64,000 nt of DNA from Spirochaetales bacterium Spiro_05 (lineage in GTDB: Bacteria > Spirochaetota > Spirochaetia > Sphaerochaetales > Sphaerochaetaceae): positions 1 to 64,000 of the forward strand of contig LVBG01000018.1 of assembly GCA_001603115.1 (NCBI GenBank). The letters are read 5' to 3'. The notes below the pieces were generated by a model. That model ran no database searches. It was not told the origin of the DNA and was given only the letters and a program-made list of their open reading frames with translations. This document shows, in pieces, positions 41,653 through 50,364 of the stretch. The position numbers were made by a program, and so were the translations under genes. The first letter of the stretch is position 1, and each line of letters starts with the position of its first letter.

Positions 41653-42821
41653 GGTGTTTCTCCCTTTTGCCGTGCATGGTAGCGTTCCACATACTTGAGA
41701 ATGGAACCTCTTTGTTGGATGCGAATTCGGTAGAGCTGCTGCTTGTGAAAAAGCTCCACCGTATTTTTTGCATTGATGATCATGGAGCCAATGTCGGAAA
41801 AACCGAAGCTAAAGTGCTCTCCTTTCTGGGTTTTGATGCTGAAACCATCACGTTCCATGTGAAGGGTAAAGTCTTTGGCGAGAGTGTGAAGTCGCCTTGC
41901 CTCTCCTTTCTGAAAGAGTACTCCCCGGTCGAAGGGGTAGTCCAAATCAGCGCCTTGCTCGCTGGTGATGATTTTCTTCTCCCATGCATGCCACTCAGCC
42001 ACATCAGAAAAAATGTGTTCACCCTTTTGGATATGGAGTTTGTCATAGTTGTCGAGTCTTGCCTCGTAGGAGCAGGAGGAGCAGGTAATGGTATTTGCTT
42101 TGCTTGCGATGGTGCTGACCTTATGGCAATCAGGGCAGAGATAGAGCACCTGCTCAAGGCCTTCGGCAAGTCGGGTTCCGTGGTAGGGTGCCGGAGTTTG
42201 CTCCTGAAAACGCCGGTTTGAGTGATTGAGCACCGTTTGCAGGTGTGCATACAGCTCATCAACGGAGAGGTTGCTGATCTGCTCAGCGGTAAGGGTCTCC
42301 ATCACTCTGATGGTTCCAACACCTCTGCGTCGCTTTCGGGCCCAGCGGGGTCTCAACCCATAGAAGCCCTCCAGGTTGAGCAGGACGATGGGAACCTTGA
42401 AAATTTTCACCAGCTTGGCGATTGCCATGTCAAAGCCGACTGGTTCCCCATCCCAGGTGCGGGTTCCCTCAGGGAAAAGCCCCACAACATCCCCATGTTT
42501 CAGGGCTTCTGAGATGGTCCTGATGGTGTAGAGGTCGCTTCTTCCTTGTTGCTTGGAGATGGCCTGGATCCACCGTTCCATCAGGGGCCTGAGACCGAGC
42601 ATCTTGAACAAGTAGGCACCAGCAACCCAGCGGATATGGATCGGGGAGGCAGAGGAGACAAAGAATGGATCGAAGGTGTGGACATGGTTACCCATAACCA
42701 AGAATGGAGGAGCAAGAGTGGAAAGTTGTTCCATACCAACGGCTTGGATTTGGTGATGGCGCAAGAGGTATGCGCCGTAGGTCGGCTGGGCGAGGCGGAT
42801 GAACAGGGGTTTTTTCGACAC
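41649..42821 (-). CDS. 1-acylglycerol-phosphate acyltransferase with C-terminal extension
   Basis: 390 residues. The acyltransferase domain has NHVHTFD (45-51, catalytic H..D) and FPEGTR (116-121). Beyond residue 200 a zinc ribbon is visible (CPDC and CSSC), followed by a domain of about 150 residues (PFDRGVLFQKGEARRLHTL, SIKTQKGEHFSFGF) that may be PH-like. It would esterify lysophosphatidate during lipid synthesis. GTG start at 42821, with GAGAGGAA upstream. First gene of an operon with gltS, joined by a four-base overlap; a metabolic link between the two is not evident. Confidence 0.82.
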   Translation of the reverse strand: MSKKPLFIRLAQPTYGAYLLRHHQIQAVGMEQLSTLAPPFLVMGNHVHTFDPFFVSSASPIHIRWVAGAYLFKMLGLRPLMERWIQAISKQQGRSDLYTIRTISEALKHGDVVGLFPEGTRTWDGEPVGFDMAIAKLVKIFKVPIVLLNLEGFYGLRPRWARKRRRGVGTIRVMETLTAEQISNLSVDELYAHLQTVLNHSNRRFQEQTPAPYHGTRLAEGLEQVLYLCPDCHKVSTIASKANTITCSSCSYEARLDNYDKLHIQKGEHIFSDVAEWHAWEKKIITSEQGADLDYPFDRGVLFQKGEARRLHTLAKDFTLHMERDGFSIKTQKGEHFSFGFSDIGSMIINAKNTVELFHKQQLYRIRIQQRGSILKYVERYHARQKGETP

Positions 42822-42891
42822 TCGGTTCCTCTCTGTTTAAAATATACCCCAGCCAGAGAAGCCTTGTCCACCAACAAGTGTGAGGAAGCGA

Positions 42892-42924
42892 TGAAAAAGA
42901 AGGGATTGCCGACTTGGCAACCCC
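42892..42924 (-). terminator. Intrinsic terminator of the TRAP-GDPD operon
   Basis: On the minus strand GGGGTTGCC, loop AAGTC, GGCAATCCC, then TTCTTTTTC. Nine-base stem with one wobble pair; 14 bases past the GDPD stop. Confidence 0.8.
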
Positions 42925-42938
42925 TCAGGATTTTGTGG

Positions 42939-43673
42939 TCAGTTGGCTTGTTTTGCTTCTATGTACGCCTTGCAGACCGCTGGGAAGTTGGTGAATACCC
43001 CATCGCAACCCCATGCGTAGCAGTTTTCCAAAGCCTCCATACTGTTGACAGTCCATACATTCACCTGGATGTTGTACTCGTGGCATTCGGCAACCGAAGC
43101 GGCATCGATGGTACAGTAGGCAGGATGGTAACATTCAAAGCCAAACTTGTTTGCACAATATCCTGCATTGACCAGACCTGTCTCAGGAACCAAGGCCCCA
43201 CATGGAACCGAAGGAGCGAGAGCCTTGATGGCGGCGAGCGAGAGGTGATTGAACGAAGAGAACAACACCTTCTCTTCCAACTTGTGGCGCTTGATGATCT
43301 CCCAGGTCTTCTCCTCGATTTCAGGATAGTAGATGATGCTGGTCTTCAGCTCGATGTTGGTGATCAGTGGCGTGGAGGCAACCCAGCTGCAGTACTCCTC
43401 AAAGGTTGGGATGGTAAGGTTCTGGTCTTCAAACGCAGTTCCAGCACCTGCATTGCAGGTCTGGAGCTCTTTCAACGAGTAGTCACAGACACGGCCTTTC
43501 CTGTCAGTGGTTCGATCAAGCGTCTCATCATGGATGATGACCACCTCTCCATCTTTGGAGAGCTGCACATCCAACTCAATACCATAACTGCCGCATTCGA
43601 GGGCTTTCTCAAAGGCTAGCATGGTGTTTTCTGGATATGCGCCGCTGTACCCTCTGTGTGCAAAAACGTTCAT
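42939..43673 (-). CDS. Glycerophosphodiester phosphodiesterase
   Basis: 244 residues, GDPD barrel. The N-terminus gives AHRGYSGAYPEN (H6, R7, E16), then ELDVQLSKDGEVVIIHDETLDRTT with a second His, and later TNIELKTS, matching the catalytic set. It hydrolyses glycerophosphodiesters such as glycerophosphocholine to glycerol-3-phosphate plus an alcohol. No signal peptide, so it is cytoplasmic. Fourth gene after dctM in the same operon, AAGGAG before the ATG. The context suggests that the TRAP transporter imports a glycerophosphodiester or a related acid. Confidence 0.9.
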   Translation of the reverse strand: MNVFAHRGYSGAYPENTMLAFEKALECGSYGIELDVQLSKDGEVVIIHDETLDRTTDRKGRVCDYSLKELQTCNAGAGTAFEDQNLTIPTFEEYCSWVASTPLITNIELKTSIIYYPEIEEKTWEIIKRHKLEEKVLFSSFNHLSLAAIKALAPSVPCGALVPETGLVNAGYCANKFGFECYHPAYCTIDAASVAECHEYNIQVNVWTVNSMEALENCYAWGCDGVFTNFPAVCKAYIEAKQAN

Positions 43674-43687
43674 GATTGGCTCCTTAG

Positions 43688-44983
43688 TTATATCGTCCCG
43701 TAGAGGAGGTTGGGAAGGATGAGGCTGATGGCCGGTATATAGGTCACGAGCAACAATGCAATGATCAGGGCTATGATGAAGGGGAAAACTTCCTTTACAA
43801 AGTCCTGCAACTTACATTTGGTGATGCTGCAACAGGTGAACATCATCGAACCGAAGGGTGGGGTAAGTCCACCGATCATGATGTTGACGATGGTGATAAG
43901 ACCGAAATGTACAGGGTCTACACCAAGTCTGGTGACTACCGGCACCAACAGAGGGGCAAGGATAATCATGGCGGCCCCTCCTTCGAGGAACATGCCCATG
44001 AAGAGGAACAGGACGTTGATGATCATCAGCATCACATACTTGTTCTGGGTGATATCCAGGAGCAAGGTGGTCATTGCCTGGGGGATTCGCTCCCAGTTCA
44101 GGTAGTAGCCGAAGACTGAGGCCGAGACAATGATCAGCACGACCCCTGCGGTTCCGAAGACGGTTTCCCTGAGAACTGGAATGAAATGCTCCTTGCCAAG
44201 CTCCTTATAGATGAACTTTCCAACGATGATGCAGTAAAAGACAGCAACCGCACCGGCTTCGGAGGGAGTGAACATGCCGATGCGCAGGCCCAGAATAATG
44301 CCGAAGGGGAAGAGCAGAGCCCAGAGGGAATCCAAACCTTGGTGCAGGATTTCTTTTGTGCTGGCTCTCTTCTCACGAACCGGCTGATACCCGCGCTTCT
44401 TGGAAATAAAGGCTACTGTCACCATCAGGCTAACGGTCATCAACAAACCGGGAAGGTAGCCAGCCATGAAGGTGCGGCCGACCGAGACGTTGGCGATCAG
44501 GGCGTAGATGATGAGGTTGATGCCAGGAGGGATGACTGGGGTAACTGCCGAGGAAGCAGCGGTGATGGCGGTGGAGAAAGCCCGGTCGTAGCCACGTGCT
44601 TCCATTTCAGGGACGAGCATCTTGCTCTGCATTGCCGCATCGGCGTTGGCAGAACCGGAGACCCCTCCCATGAGCATACTCAAGAGTACGTTCACCTGGG
44701 CAAGACCACCAGATAAGTGTCCGGTAAGTACATCAGCAAACTGCATCAGCTTCTTGCTGATTCCTGCGTAGTTCATGATTGAGCCGGCCATGACGAAGAA
44801 GGGGATTGCCAACAGCGGGAAGGACTGGGTGCTGGTGACGAACTTCTGCAGAATGAGATCGACCGGACTGCTGGTATCGATGAGTGCAAAGTAGAAAAGC
44901 GAAGATCCGAAAAGTGCATACGCAATAGGGATGCTGGAGAAGTAGAGGATGAAGACAAGCAGAATGGGCAGATAGGCTATCAT
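43688..44983 (-). CDS. dctM: TRAP transporter large permease
   Basis: 431 residues, 12 to 13 membrane segments. The GGVSGSANADAAMQSKML segment (about 106-123) and ITAASSAVTPVIPPGINLIIY (about 140-160) are the DctM Na+/substrate-channel signatures; IGGLTPPFGSMMFT near the end is the second repeat. Complete. The ATG overlaps the dctQ stop by four bases, with AGGAGG upstream. Substrate set by DctP. Confidence 0.93.
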   Translation of the reverse strand: MIAYLPILLVFILYFSSIPIAYALFGSSLFYFALIDTSSPVDLILQKFVTSTQSFPLLAIPFFVMAGSIMNYAGISKKLMQFADVLTGHLSGGLAQVNVLLSMLMGGVSGSANADAAMQSKMLVPEMEARGYDRAFSTAITAASSAVTPVIPPGINLIIYALIANVSVGRTFMAGYLPGLLMTVSLMVTVAFISKKRGYQPVREKRASTKEILHQGLDSLWALLFPFGIILGLRIGMFTPSEAGAVAVFYCIIVGKFIYKELGKEHFIPVLRETVFGTAGVVLIIVSASVFGYYLNWERIPQAMTTLLLDITQNKYVMLMIINVLFLFMGMFLEGGAAMIILAPLLVPVVTRLGVDPVHFGLITIVNIMIGGLTPPFGSMMFTCCSITKCKLQDFVKEVFPFIIALIIALLLVTYIPAISLILPNLLYGTI

Positions 44984-45465
44984 GCAGCACCTCCTTCTGT
45001 ATGCTTTCGGATATCCTGGATCAGGAAATAGACAGCGTAGATGGTCATCAATGCAAAGCTTACCAGAATGGAAGAGCTGATGTAGGCCGTTGAGATACCC
45101 AGCACTGGGGTGGGTTTTTTGTAGGAAAGTGAGAGATAGATGACCGCAATATAGGTGATGTAGCCGTTGATCAGCAGCAGTACCAGGTCAACGACGATGA
45201 TGATGATCTTCTTGAGGATGGGTGGGCAGAGATTGACCAGCATGTCTACTCCGACATGGGCCTTGTGCTTGTAGCCTGCAGCTGCGCCGATGAAGACAGA
45301 CCAGACGAAACAGGCGGTTGCTACCTCTTCAGTCCAATAGATGCCGGTCTTGAAGAAATAACGCATGATGACATTGAGCATGACAAGACTGGTGGTGATG
45401 ATGATGCAGGTACTTGCCAGGATAAGTTCGAAGTTGGATAGGACCTTCTTGAGGAGTTGGGGCAT
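44980..45465 (-). CDS. dctQ: TRAP transporter small permease
   Basis: 161 residues, four membrane segments with the family's NVIMRYFFKTGIYWTEEVA motif. It binds DctM to form the membrane complex. The ATG at 45465 is chosen because AAGGAGAA lies eight bases upstream; an in-frame ATG at 45489 lies within the hairpin flank and has none. The start-stop overlap with dctM shows coupling. Confidence 0.9.
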   Translation of the reverse strand: MPQLLKKVLSNFELILASTCIIITTSLVMLNVIMRYFFKTGIYWTEEVATACFVWSVFIGAAAGYKHKAHVGVDMLVNLCPPILKKIIIIVVDLVLLLINGYITYIAVIYLSLSYKKPTPVLGISTAYISSSILVSFALMTIYAVYFLIQDIRKHTEGGAA

Positions 45466-45490
45466 CGGTATGTTCTCCTTGAACAACATG

Positions 45491-45536
45491 GTACAGGCCG
45501 AAGAACGGGTTGTATACCCTCATCTCCGGCCTGTAC
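45491..45536 (-). promoter_or_regulatory. Intercistronic stem-loop after dctP
   Basis: GTACAGGCCG and CGGCCTGTAC form perfect 10-bp arms (45491-45500, 45527-45536) with a 26-base loop, between the dctP stop and the dctQ start. No T-run. Such hairpins usually raise the level of binding protein over permeases. Confidence 0.7.
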
Positions 45537-45549
45537 AGGACAAACAAAC

Positions 45550-46563
45550 TTACTTGGGCATCTTTGCCAGTTCGTTCTGCAGAATCTGATAGATACCAGG
45601 GGTTACACCCTTCATGTTGGCATACACTACGTCGACGGTCTTCGCAAAAGCAGCGCTGTCAACTTCGTTGAACTTGTTGCCCTTGGCTTCGAGACGAGCC
45701 TTGGTGGCTTCGTAGTTGTTGGAGATCTCGCCGATCATGTGCTTTGCACCAGCAGTAAACTCTTCTTCAATGATCGCCTGATACTTGGCAGGAATCTTGT
45801 TGAAGACATCTACGTTGATGTATACACCACAGGTTCCGAGGAAGTGCTGGGTGAGAGCCATGTTCTTTGCAACTTCCGAGCTGCCATTGGAACCATAGGC
45901 ATCCATGGTGCCTTCGAGTCCATCCACTACACCCTGCTGTACAGCTGAAAGGGTTTCAGCAAACCCGAGCGGGGTAGCTGTTGCGCCCATGGCGTTGATG
46001 GTGTCGATGAACAGCTGGCTTCCGGGAGTACGGATCTTCATCCCCCTCAGGTCTGCGGGAGTGGTGATGACCTTGTTGGTCTTCATGTTTCTGAAACCGA
46101 AGATGTAGTCGAGTGCAAGAACCTTGATCCGGTGCTTGTCTTCGAGTTCCTTCAGCATGCCCTTGACCAGATCGGTCTGGATCATGTACTCGTACTCGTC
46201 AAAACTCTTGTAGAGCATCGGGCCTACGAGAGCATTGAAATCGGCAACATAATCGCCCAGGTATGAGGGGTCCTCAACGGAGATGAAGTTTGCACCACGG
46301 GCAACCTGCTCAACACCGTCTTTGTAGACTGCGAGCTGGCTCTGCGGATAGTGCTGGATCTCGATTGCGCCGCCGGTGCGGTCCTTGATATTCTTGATGA
46401 CGATCTCAAGAGACTTGGTGAGCTGTTCGTTTGGTGCGAACACATGACTCATTCTCAGAACGAGCTTGTAGTCGTCCTCGCTTGCAGCTTCCTTGGTTCC
46501 CTGAGCCATGATCGGCATGAGAGCAACGACCAGGATCAACAGGATAAACAGTGCTTTTTTCAT
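45550..46563 (-). CDS. dctP: TRAP transporter solute-binding protein
   Basis: 337 residues. Signal peptide 1-20 ending MPIMAQG. The mature part follows the DctP pattern: LVLRMSHVFAPNEQLTKSLE, YPQSQLAVYKDGVEQVARGA, then a DLRGMKIRTPGSQLFIDTINAMGATATPL segment carrying the substrate Arg. It captures a carboxylate in the periplasm; which one cannot be seen. First gene of the operon dctPQM-GDPD. AGGAGGA before the ATG. A LacI-type repressor is divergent. Confidence 0.92.
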   Translation of the reverse strand: MKKALFILLILVVALMPIMAQGTKEAASEDDYKLVLRMSHVFAPNEQLTKSLEIVIKNIKDRTGGAIEIQHYPQSQLAVYKDGVEQVARGANFISVEDPSYLGDYVADFNALVGPMLYKSFDEYEYMIQTDLVKGMLKELEDKHRIKVLALDYIFGFRNMKTNKVITTPADLRGMKIRTPGSQLFIDTINAMGATATPLGFAETLSAVQQGVVDGLEGTMDAYGSNGSSEVAKNMALTQHFLGTCGVYINVDVFNKIPAKYQAIIEEEFTAGAKHMIGEISNNYEATKARLEAKGNKFNEVDSAAFAKTVDVVYANMKGVTPGIYQILQNELAKMPK

Positions 46564-46602
46564 TCTTTCCTCCTGAATGTTTTGTGATCTTGTAGAACTA
46601 AA

Positions 46603-46784
46603 TTAAGCAAAGTTTACTAAAACTGAGCATCATTCTACAACGCCTTTTTGTGCAGTGTACGGTACGTTTTTGCAAAAGTCAAAAAATATTTTTTGCTTCT
46701 TCGACAAGATACCTGAAAACCTATGTGAAAATTGTGAGAAAACTATGTAAAATTTTCTTGCGTTATTTGCTTAACAATGCTTAA
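46603..46784. promoter_or_regulatory. Control region between dctP and lacI, with TGCTTAA repeats
   Basis: TGCTTAA occurs at 46768-46774 and 46778-46784, one helical turn apart, and inverted as TTAAGCA at 46603-46609. The core is AT-rich. The placement, near each of the two divergent starts, fits a LacI-type autoregulated operator set. Confidence 0.5.
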
Positions 46785-46817
46785 ATTTTATTACTTGAAT
46801 GTAGTGAGGTGCTTCAC

Positions 46818-47876
46818 ATGAAAACAAAAAAGGTCACCCTTCGCGATATAGCGGACCAAGTGGGAATATCTGCTGCCAGCGTATCAATGATCTTGGCATC
46901 AAAAAGTCTTTCCCGCTTTTCCGATACCACCATCGATGCTGTCTACCGCGTGAGCCGGGAACTGGGGTATGTAAGCAAACATGAGAGGGAGGACCGCAGG
47001 GTGGTGGTCATTGTCTGCCCTTCGGTGATCAACCCGTACTTTGCCACCATCATCCAGGGGATGGAGCAGGAAGCGAAGGTGAAGGGTTTGGGTACGATGC
47101 TCTTCACCACCTACTGGGATACCGAAGAGGAGAAGCGCATTTGTGCCTTTGCCAAGGATCCTATGGTGGGTGGGGTCATTTTTGCCATGATCCCCCAACA
47201 ACCTGAGCTGGTGAGGGAACTGAACAAGACGGTTCCTGTTGTGGCTGTGGGTGACAAGCAGAACGAACTCGGCCTGGATACGGTGGATGTGAACAACTTC
47301 AATGCAGGCACATTGGTTGCCAAGCACCTGCTCGGGCTCGGACATCGCCATATCGCCTACCTATCCACCAGCCTCAACAGCGAGCACAGCGCTCGTGTCC
47401 GACGCTACGAGGGTTTGAAGGCACAGGTCAAGCAGTTCGGCAATGGGGCGAAGCTCTCTCTCTTAACTTCAGAGATACCTTCCCTTACTGAGCTGAATAC
47501 CGTCGATATCGAACATCAGACCGGATATCTGCTGGCAAAGCGTTGCATGAAAGAAGCTCCGGGGGTAACAGCCATGGTAGCAATCAACGATATGGTTGCC
47601 TATGGGGTGATTGATGCGATAAAGGATGCAGGATATGCGATTCCTTCCGACTACAGTGTCTGTGGATTTGACAACATTTACCCCTCCTCATTTCTGGGCG
47701 TAGGGCTGACCAGCGTTGAACACTACATTATCCAGGGCGGAAAAAGCGCTGTGCGTCTGCTCTGCGAGAAGATGTCACAACAGGTACCCAGAACCTTGGA
47801 GTCGGGTGCTGTGACCCGTGTTGAGTACCAGAACCGTCTCATTGTCCGTACTTCCACTGGAAAACCGCGTCTGTAA
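46818..47876 (+). CDS. LacI-family repressor of the TRAP operon
   Basis: 352 residues. HTH at 5-30 (VTLRDIADQVGISAASVSMILASKS), then the periplasmic-binding-like core (VVVIVCPSVINPYFATIIQGMEQEA, VDVNNFNAGTLVAKHLLGLGHRHIAYL). The ATG at 46818 has GTGAGG before it; the GTG nine bases earlier has none. Divergent from dctP with 254 bases between, so it most likely controls the dctPQM-GDPD operon in response to its substrate. Confidence 0.9.
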   Translation: MKTKKVTLRDIADQVGISAASVSMILASKSLSRFSDTTIDAVYRVSRELGYVSKHEREDRRVVVIVCPSVINPYFATIIQGMEQEAKVKGLGTMLFTTYWDTEEEKRICAFAKDPMVGGVIFAMIPQQPELVRELNKTVPVVAVGDKQNELGLDTVDVNNFNAGTLVAKHLLGLGHRHIAYLSTSLNSEHSARVRRYEGLKAQVKQFGNGAKLSLLTSEIPSLTELNTVDIEHQTGYLLAKRCMKEAPGVTAMVAINDMVAYGVIDAIKDAGYAIPSDYSVCGFDNIYPSSFLGVGLTSVEHYIIQGGKSAVRLLCEKMSQQVPRTLESGAVTRVEYQNRLIVRTSTGKPRL

Positions 47877-47913
47877 GGACTATACTGGCCGTCAAGTGAG
47901 GAAGAACGAGGAT

Positions 47914-49176
47914 ATGGCGACGGGAACATTTTCCAAAAATGTGCAGTACGCAAAGTTTTGTGCCTATGGGTTTCTGAAGGACCTTCGGTTCTATGAGCCC
48001 TTCATGATGTTGGTATTCCTGGACAAGGGGCTGAGCTATTTGGAAATTGGATCTCTGTACGCAACTCGGGAGATCCTGATAAATGTCACCGAGATTCCCT
48101 CGGGCATCTTTGCAGACAGTGTGGGAAGACGCATCACCATGGCCTTCTCCTTTCTGGCTTATATCACCGCATTCATGCTCTTTTTTCTTGCAGACCAGTA
48201 TGTGGTATTGCTTGTGGCCATGGTCGCTTATGCCTTCGGCGATGCGTTCCGCACCGGAACCCACAAGGCGATGATCTTTGACTACCTGCGCATCAAGGGG
48301 TGGGAGGACCAGAAGACCCACTACTACGGACATACCAGGGCTTGGTCGCAGCGGGGAGCTGCTGTCTCGGCCCTGATCGCCGCTTTTTTGGTTTTCTACA
48401 GTGGTTCTTATGCCCCCATTTTCCTGTTTACCATCATCCCCTATGTACTCAATCTCTTTCTGATTCTCTCCTACCCCAAGGAGCTGGATGGAAAGAAAGA
48501 AAGCGGGCGCCATTCCATCAAAAAGGAGTTCGCATCCGTATTCTCCTCTCTGCTTTTCACCTTCAAGCGAGTCTCCATGATCAGGACCATTTCCAGCCAG
48601 GCCCTGTTCAGTGGGTACTACAAGGCGTTCAAGGACTATCTGCAACCCATCCTCCAGGCCTTTGCCCTCGCTCTTCCTATCCTGCTTGCCTTTGATGACC
48701 AGAAGAGGACTGCACTCATCGTTGGGGTTGTCTATTCGCTGCTCTATGGGGCAACTGCCTTTGCCTCAAGTCGCTCAGGCAAATTCGCCGACCGTTTCGG
48801 TGAACTTGCCACTCCTCTGAACATAACCCTTGTTGTTGGCATCACGCTTGGATTGGTCAGTGGGCTCTTGTTGCATCTCTCCTACGCAGCCTTGGCGGTT
48901 GCGCTTTATCTGGGCATCTATATTCTGGAAAATCTGCGAAAACCCATGGGTATTGCCTACGTCAGCGAACGGATGGACCAAACCTCCCTTGCTTCAGGAC
49001 TATCGGTCGAGTCGCAGGCTGAGTCCCTCTTTGCAGCAGGGATTGCCCTGTTGCTGGGCTGGATGAGCACACGCTATGGAGTGGGATTGGGAATCCTGAT
49101 TGTCAGCGCAATCTGTTTGGGTTTGGGTTTGTTGCTGAAACTTCCTAAAGAGTCTCAGGTTCTCCAAAAGTCATAA
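47914..49176 (+). CDS. MFS transporter, multidrug-type
   Basis: 420 residues with about 12 membrane segments. The N-terminal half has GFLKDLRFYEPFMML, IPSGIFADSVGRRITM (the A-motif) and FLADQYVVLLVAMVAYAFGDAFRTGTHKAM. It resembles the group of MFS proteins that lack a clear drug motif C. ATG at 47914 with CGAGGA upstream; a longer frame from 47818 runs through the lacI end and is unlikely. Its stop overlaps the convergent PII-like gene by 32 bases. Confidence 0.82.
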   Translation: MATGTFSKNVQYAKFCAYGFLKDLRFYEPFMMLVFLDKGLSYLEIGSLYATREILINVTEIPSGIFADSVGRRITMAFSFLAYITAFMLFFLADQYVVLLVAMVAYAFGDAFRTGTHKAMIFDYLRIKGWEDQKTHYYGHTRAWSQRGAAVSALIAAFLVFYSGSYAPIFLFTIIPYVLNLFLILSYPKELDGKKESGRHSIKKEFASVFSSLLFTFKRVSMIRTISSQALFSGYYKAFKDYLQPILQAFALALPILLAFDDQKRTALIVGVVYSLLYGATAFASSRSGKFADRFGELATPLNITLVVGITLGLVSGLLLHLSYAALAVALYLGIYILENLRKPMGIAYVSERMDQTSLASGLSVESQAESLFAAGIALLLGWMSTRYGVGLGILIVSAICLGLGLLLKLPKESQVLQKS

Positions 49177-49468
49177 AGCGTTCGACATCGACACAGAATG
49201 CGATGCCGGATCCGGGTTCGGCGAGAGTAGGGACTTCCTTGATGGCCTCAAGAACCTTTCCGGTAAGACCAGCTCCTACCAGAACCAGCAGCATGTCTTT
49301 CTCCGGCACGAGTGGATATCCGAAGAATTTCACATCTTCTTCCTTGCCGGTTCCGCGTGCCGAGAGGATGGTTCCGCCAGTAGCTCCCGCAGCTCTTGCT
49401 GCATCCATGACTTCTTCCGCTGCGCCCTTGTTGACAATACAGGTGATGAGGGTGTGGGGTGTGTGCAT
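49145..49468 (-). CDS. PII-like signal protein
   Basis: 107 residues. GTILSARGTGKEEDVKFFGYPLVPEKDMLLVLV and LAEPGSGIAFCVDVERFM match the PII-like group that lacks the classical uridylylation Tyr in its T-loop; here the loop is short. These proteins bind adenine nucleotides, possibly cAMP or ADP, and sense energy or carbon state. AGGAGG lies before the ATG at 49468. Its 3' end overlaps the MFS gene. No ammonium transporter or glutamine synthetase is near, so its partner is unknown. Confidence 0.75.
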   Translation of the reverse strand: MHTPHTLITCIVNKGAAEEVMDAARAAGATGGTILSARGTGKEEDVKFFGYPLVPEKDMLLVLVGAGLTGKVLEAIKEVPTLAEPGSGIAFCVDVERFMTFGEPETL

Positions 49469-49638
49469 AGCTTGCCTCCTCGTTGCATACGCTGAGCATA
49501 GTAACAAATAGTATCACCTAATTTGCGACCGAAGGAAAGAGGGGGGCTTTTTGACATGGTTTGTGAAAAAATCCATTAACTGAGACACCATATGTCACAG
49601 AGATGGGGGTATTCTGGGGATGAACCAAGGAGGAATGT

Positions 49639-49899
49639 ATGCAAAGTTGGAGAGAAGACCAAAAAGCATTGACGCGGTCCATCATCCGGAATGTGGATGT
49701 GGTTGCGTTCTGTTTTTCCCTGACCGGGATAAACAAAGGATGTACCCTCGACCATCTCGATGGACGGTTTGGGTACATAACCCTCGAGGATGCTCTCGCT
49801 GATTGCTTTCGAGTCTATGACTATGAGAGCGATGATCTTCAAGCAACCTACGAAACCCTTGACCTTTTGATCGAGGATGGATGGAAGGTAAGCACCTGA
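49639..49899 (+). CDS. Small soluble protein of unknown function
   Basis: 86 residues, acidic. RNVDVVAFCFSLTGINKGCTLDHLDGRFGYITLEDAL is likely one small alpha-beta domain; the end is helical (LQATYETLDLLIEDGWKV). GGAGGAATG before the ATG supports it. Its stop overlaps the next start (TGATG), so both are one unit. No family recognised. Confidence 0.65.
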   Translation: MQSWREDQKALTRSIIRNVDVVAFCFSLTGINKGCTLDHLDGRFGYITLEDALADCFRVYDYESDDLQATYETLDLLIEDGWKVST

Positions 49900-50279
49900 T
49901 GAAACCAAAGAAAACAAATGCCCCGTTTGTCAGCTCGCGCTTTTCGCCGGATTACCTCAAGAAGGCCCATGACGCTACGTTTGCCCATGAGTCTGTCATC
50001 CGAGCCAGCGATCATTGTGTGTGTTTCTATTGCGGGCATAGCTTCAAGCCGAGCGAGGAAGAGAAGCTCTTCTGGATTGATGAGCGTCCTCCCCGAGAAC
50101 GGACACTTCGTTGTCCCATGTGTGCCATCGACTGTGTCATCGGATCTGCTTCCTCATTTCCAATCGATGACCCTGAGTTCGTGCTTGCTTGCAGCGAAGC
50201 GTGGTTCTCAGGTATCAGCAGAATCAGTGACGGCAAGCCGGTAGAAAAGCTCAGCTATGTACATTTGATCCTCGACTGA
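49899..50279 (+). CDS. Cytosolic protein with two CxxC pairs
   Basis: 126 residues. CFYCGHSFKP and, 35 residues later, RCPMCAIDCVIG hold two CxxC knuckles, enough for one zinc site. The rest (FPIDDPEFVLACSEAWF) may be a helical cap. This resembles a recurring small protein family that databases label cytoplasmic or hypothetical. Translation overlaps the gene upstream (TGATG). Confidence 0.65.
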   Translation: MKPKKTNAPFVSSRFSPDYLKKAHDATFAHESVIRASDHCVCFYCGHSFKPSEEEKLFWIDERPPRERTLRCPMCAIDCVIGSASSFPIDDPEFVLACSEAWFSGISRISDGKPVEKLSYVHLILD

Positions 50280-50364
50280 GGAATTTCCTCTCCTCTTGTC
50301 ATGAAAGGTTATCCAATTGCCCATTATGTGCTAGAGTGTTCTGAGTACAGGAGAGTGGTAAAGG

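Noticed and set aside
42546-43619. 357-codon plus-strand frame
   Set aside because: Antisense to plsC and the GDPD gene and runs through a terminator.
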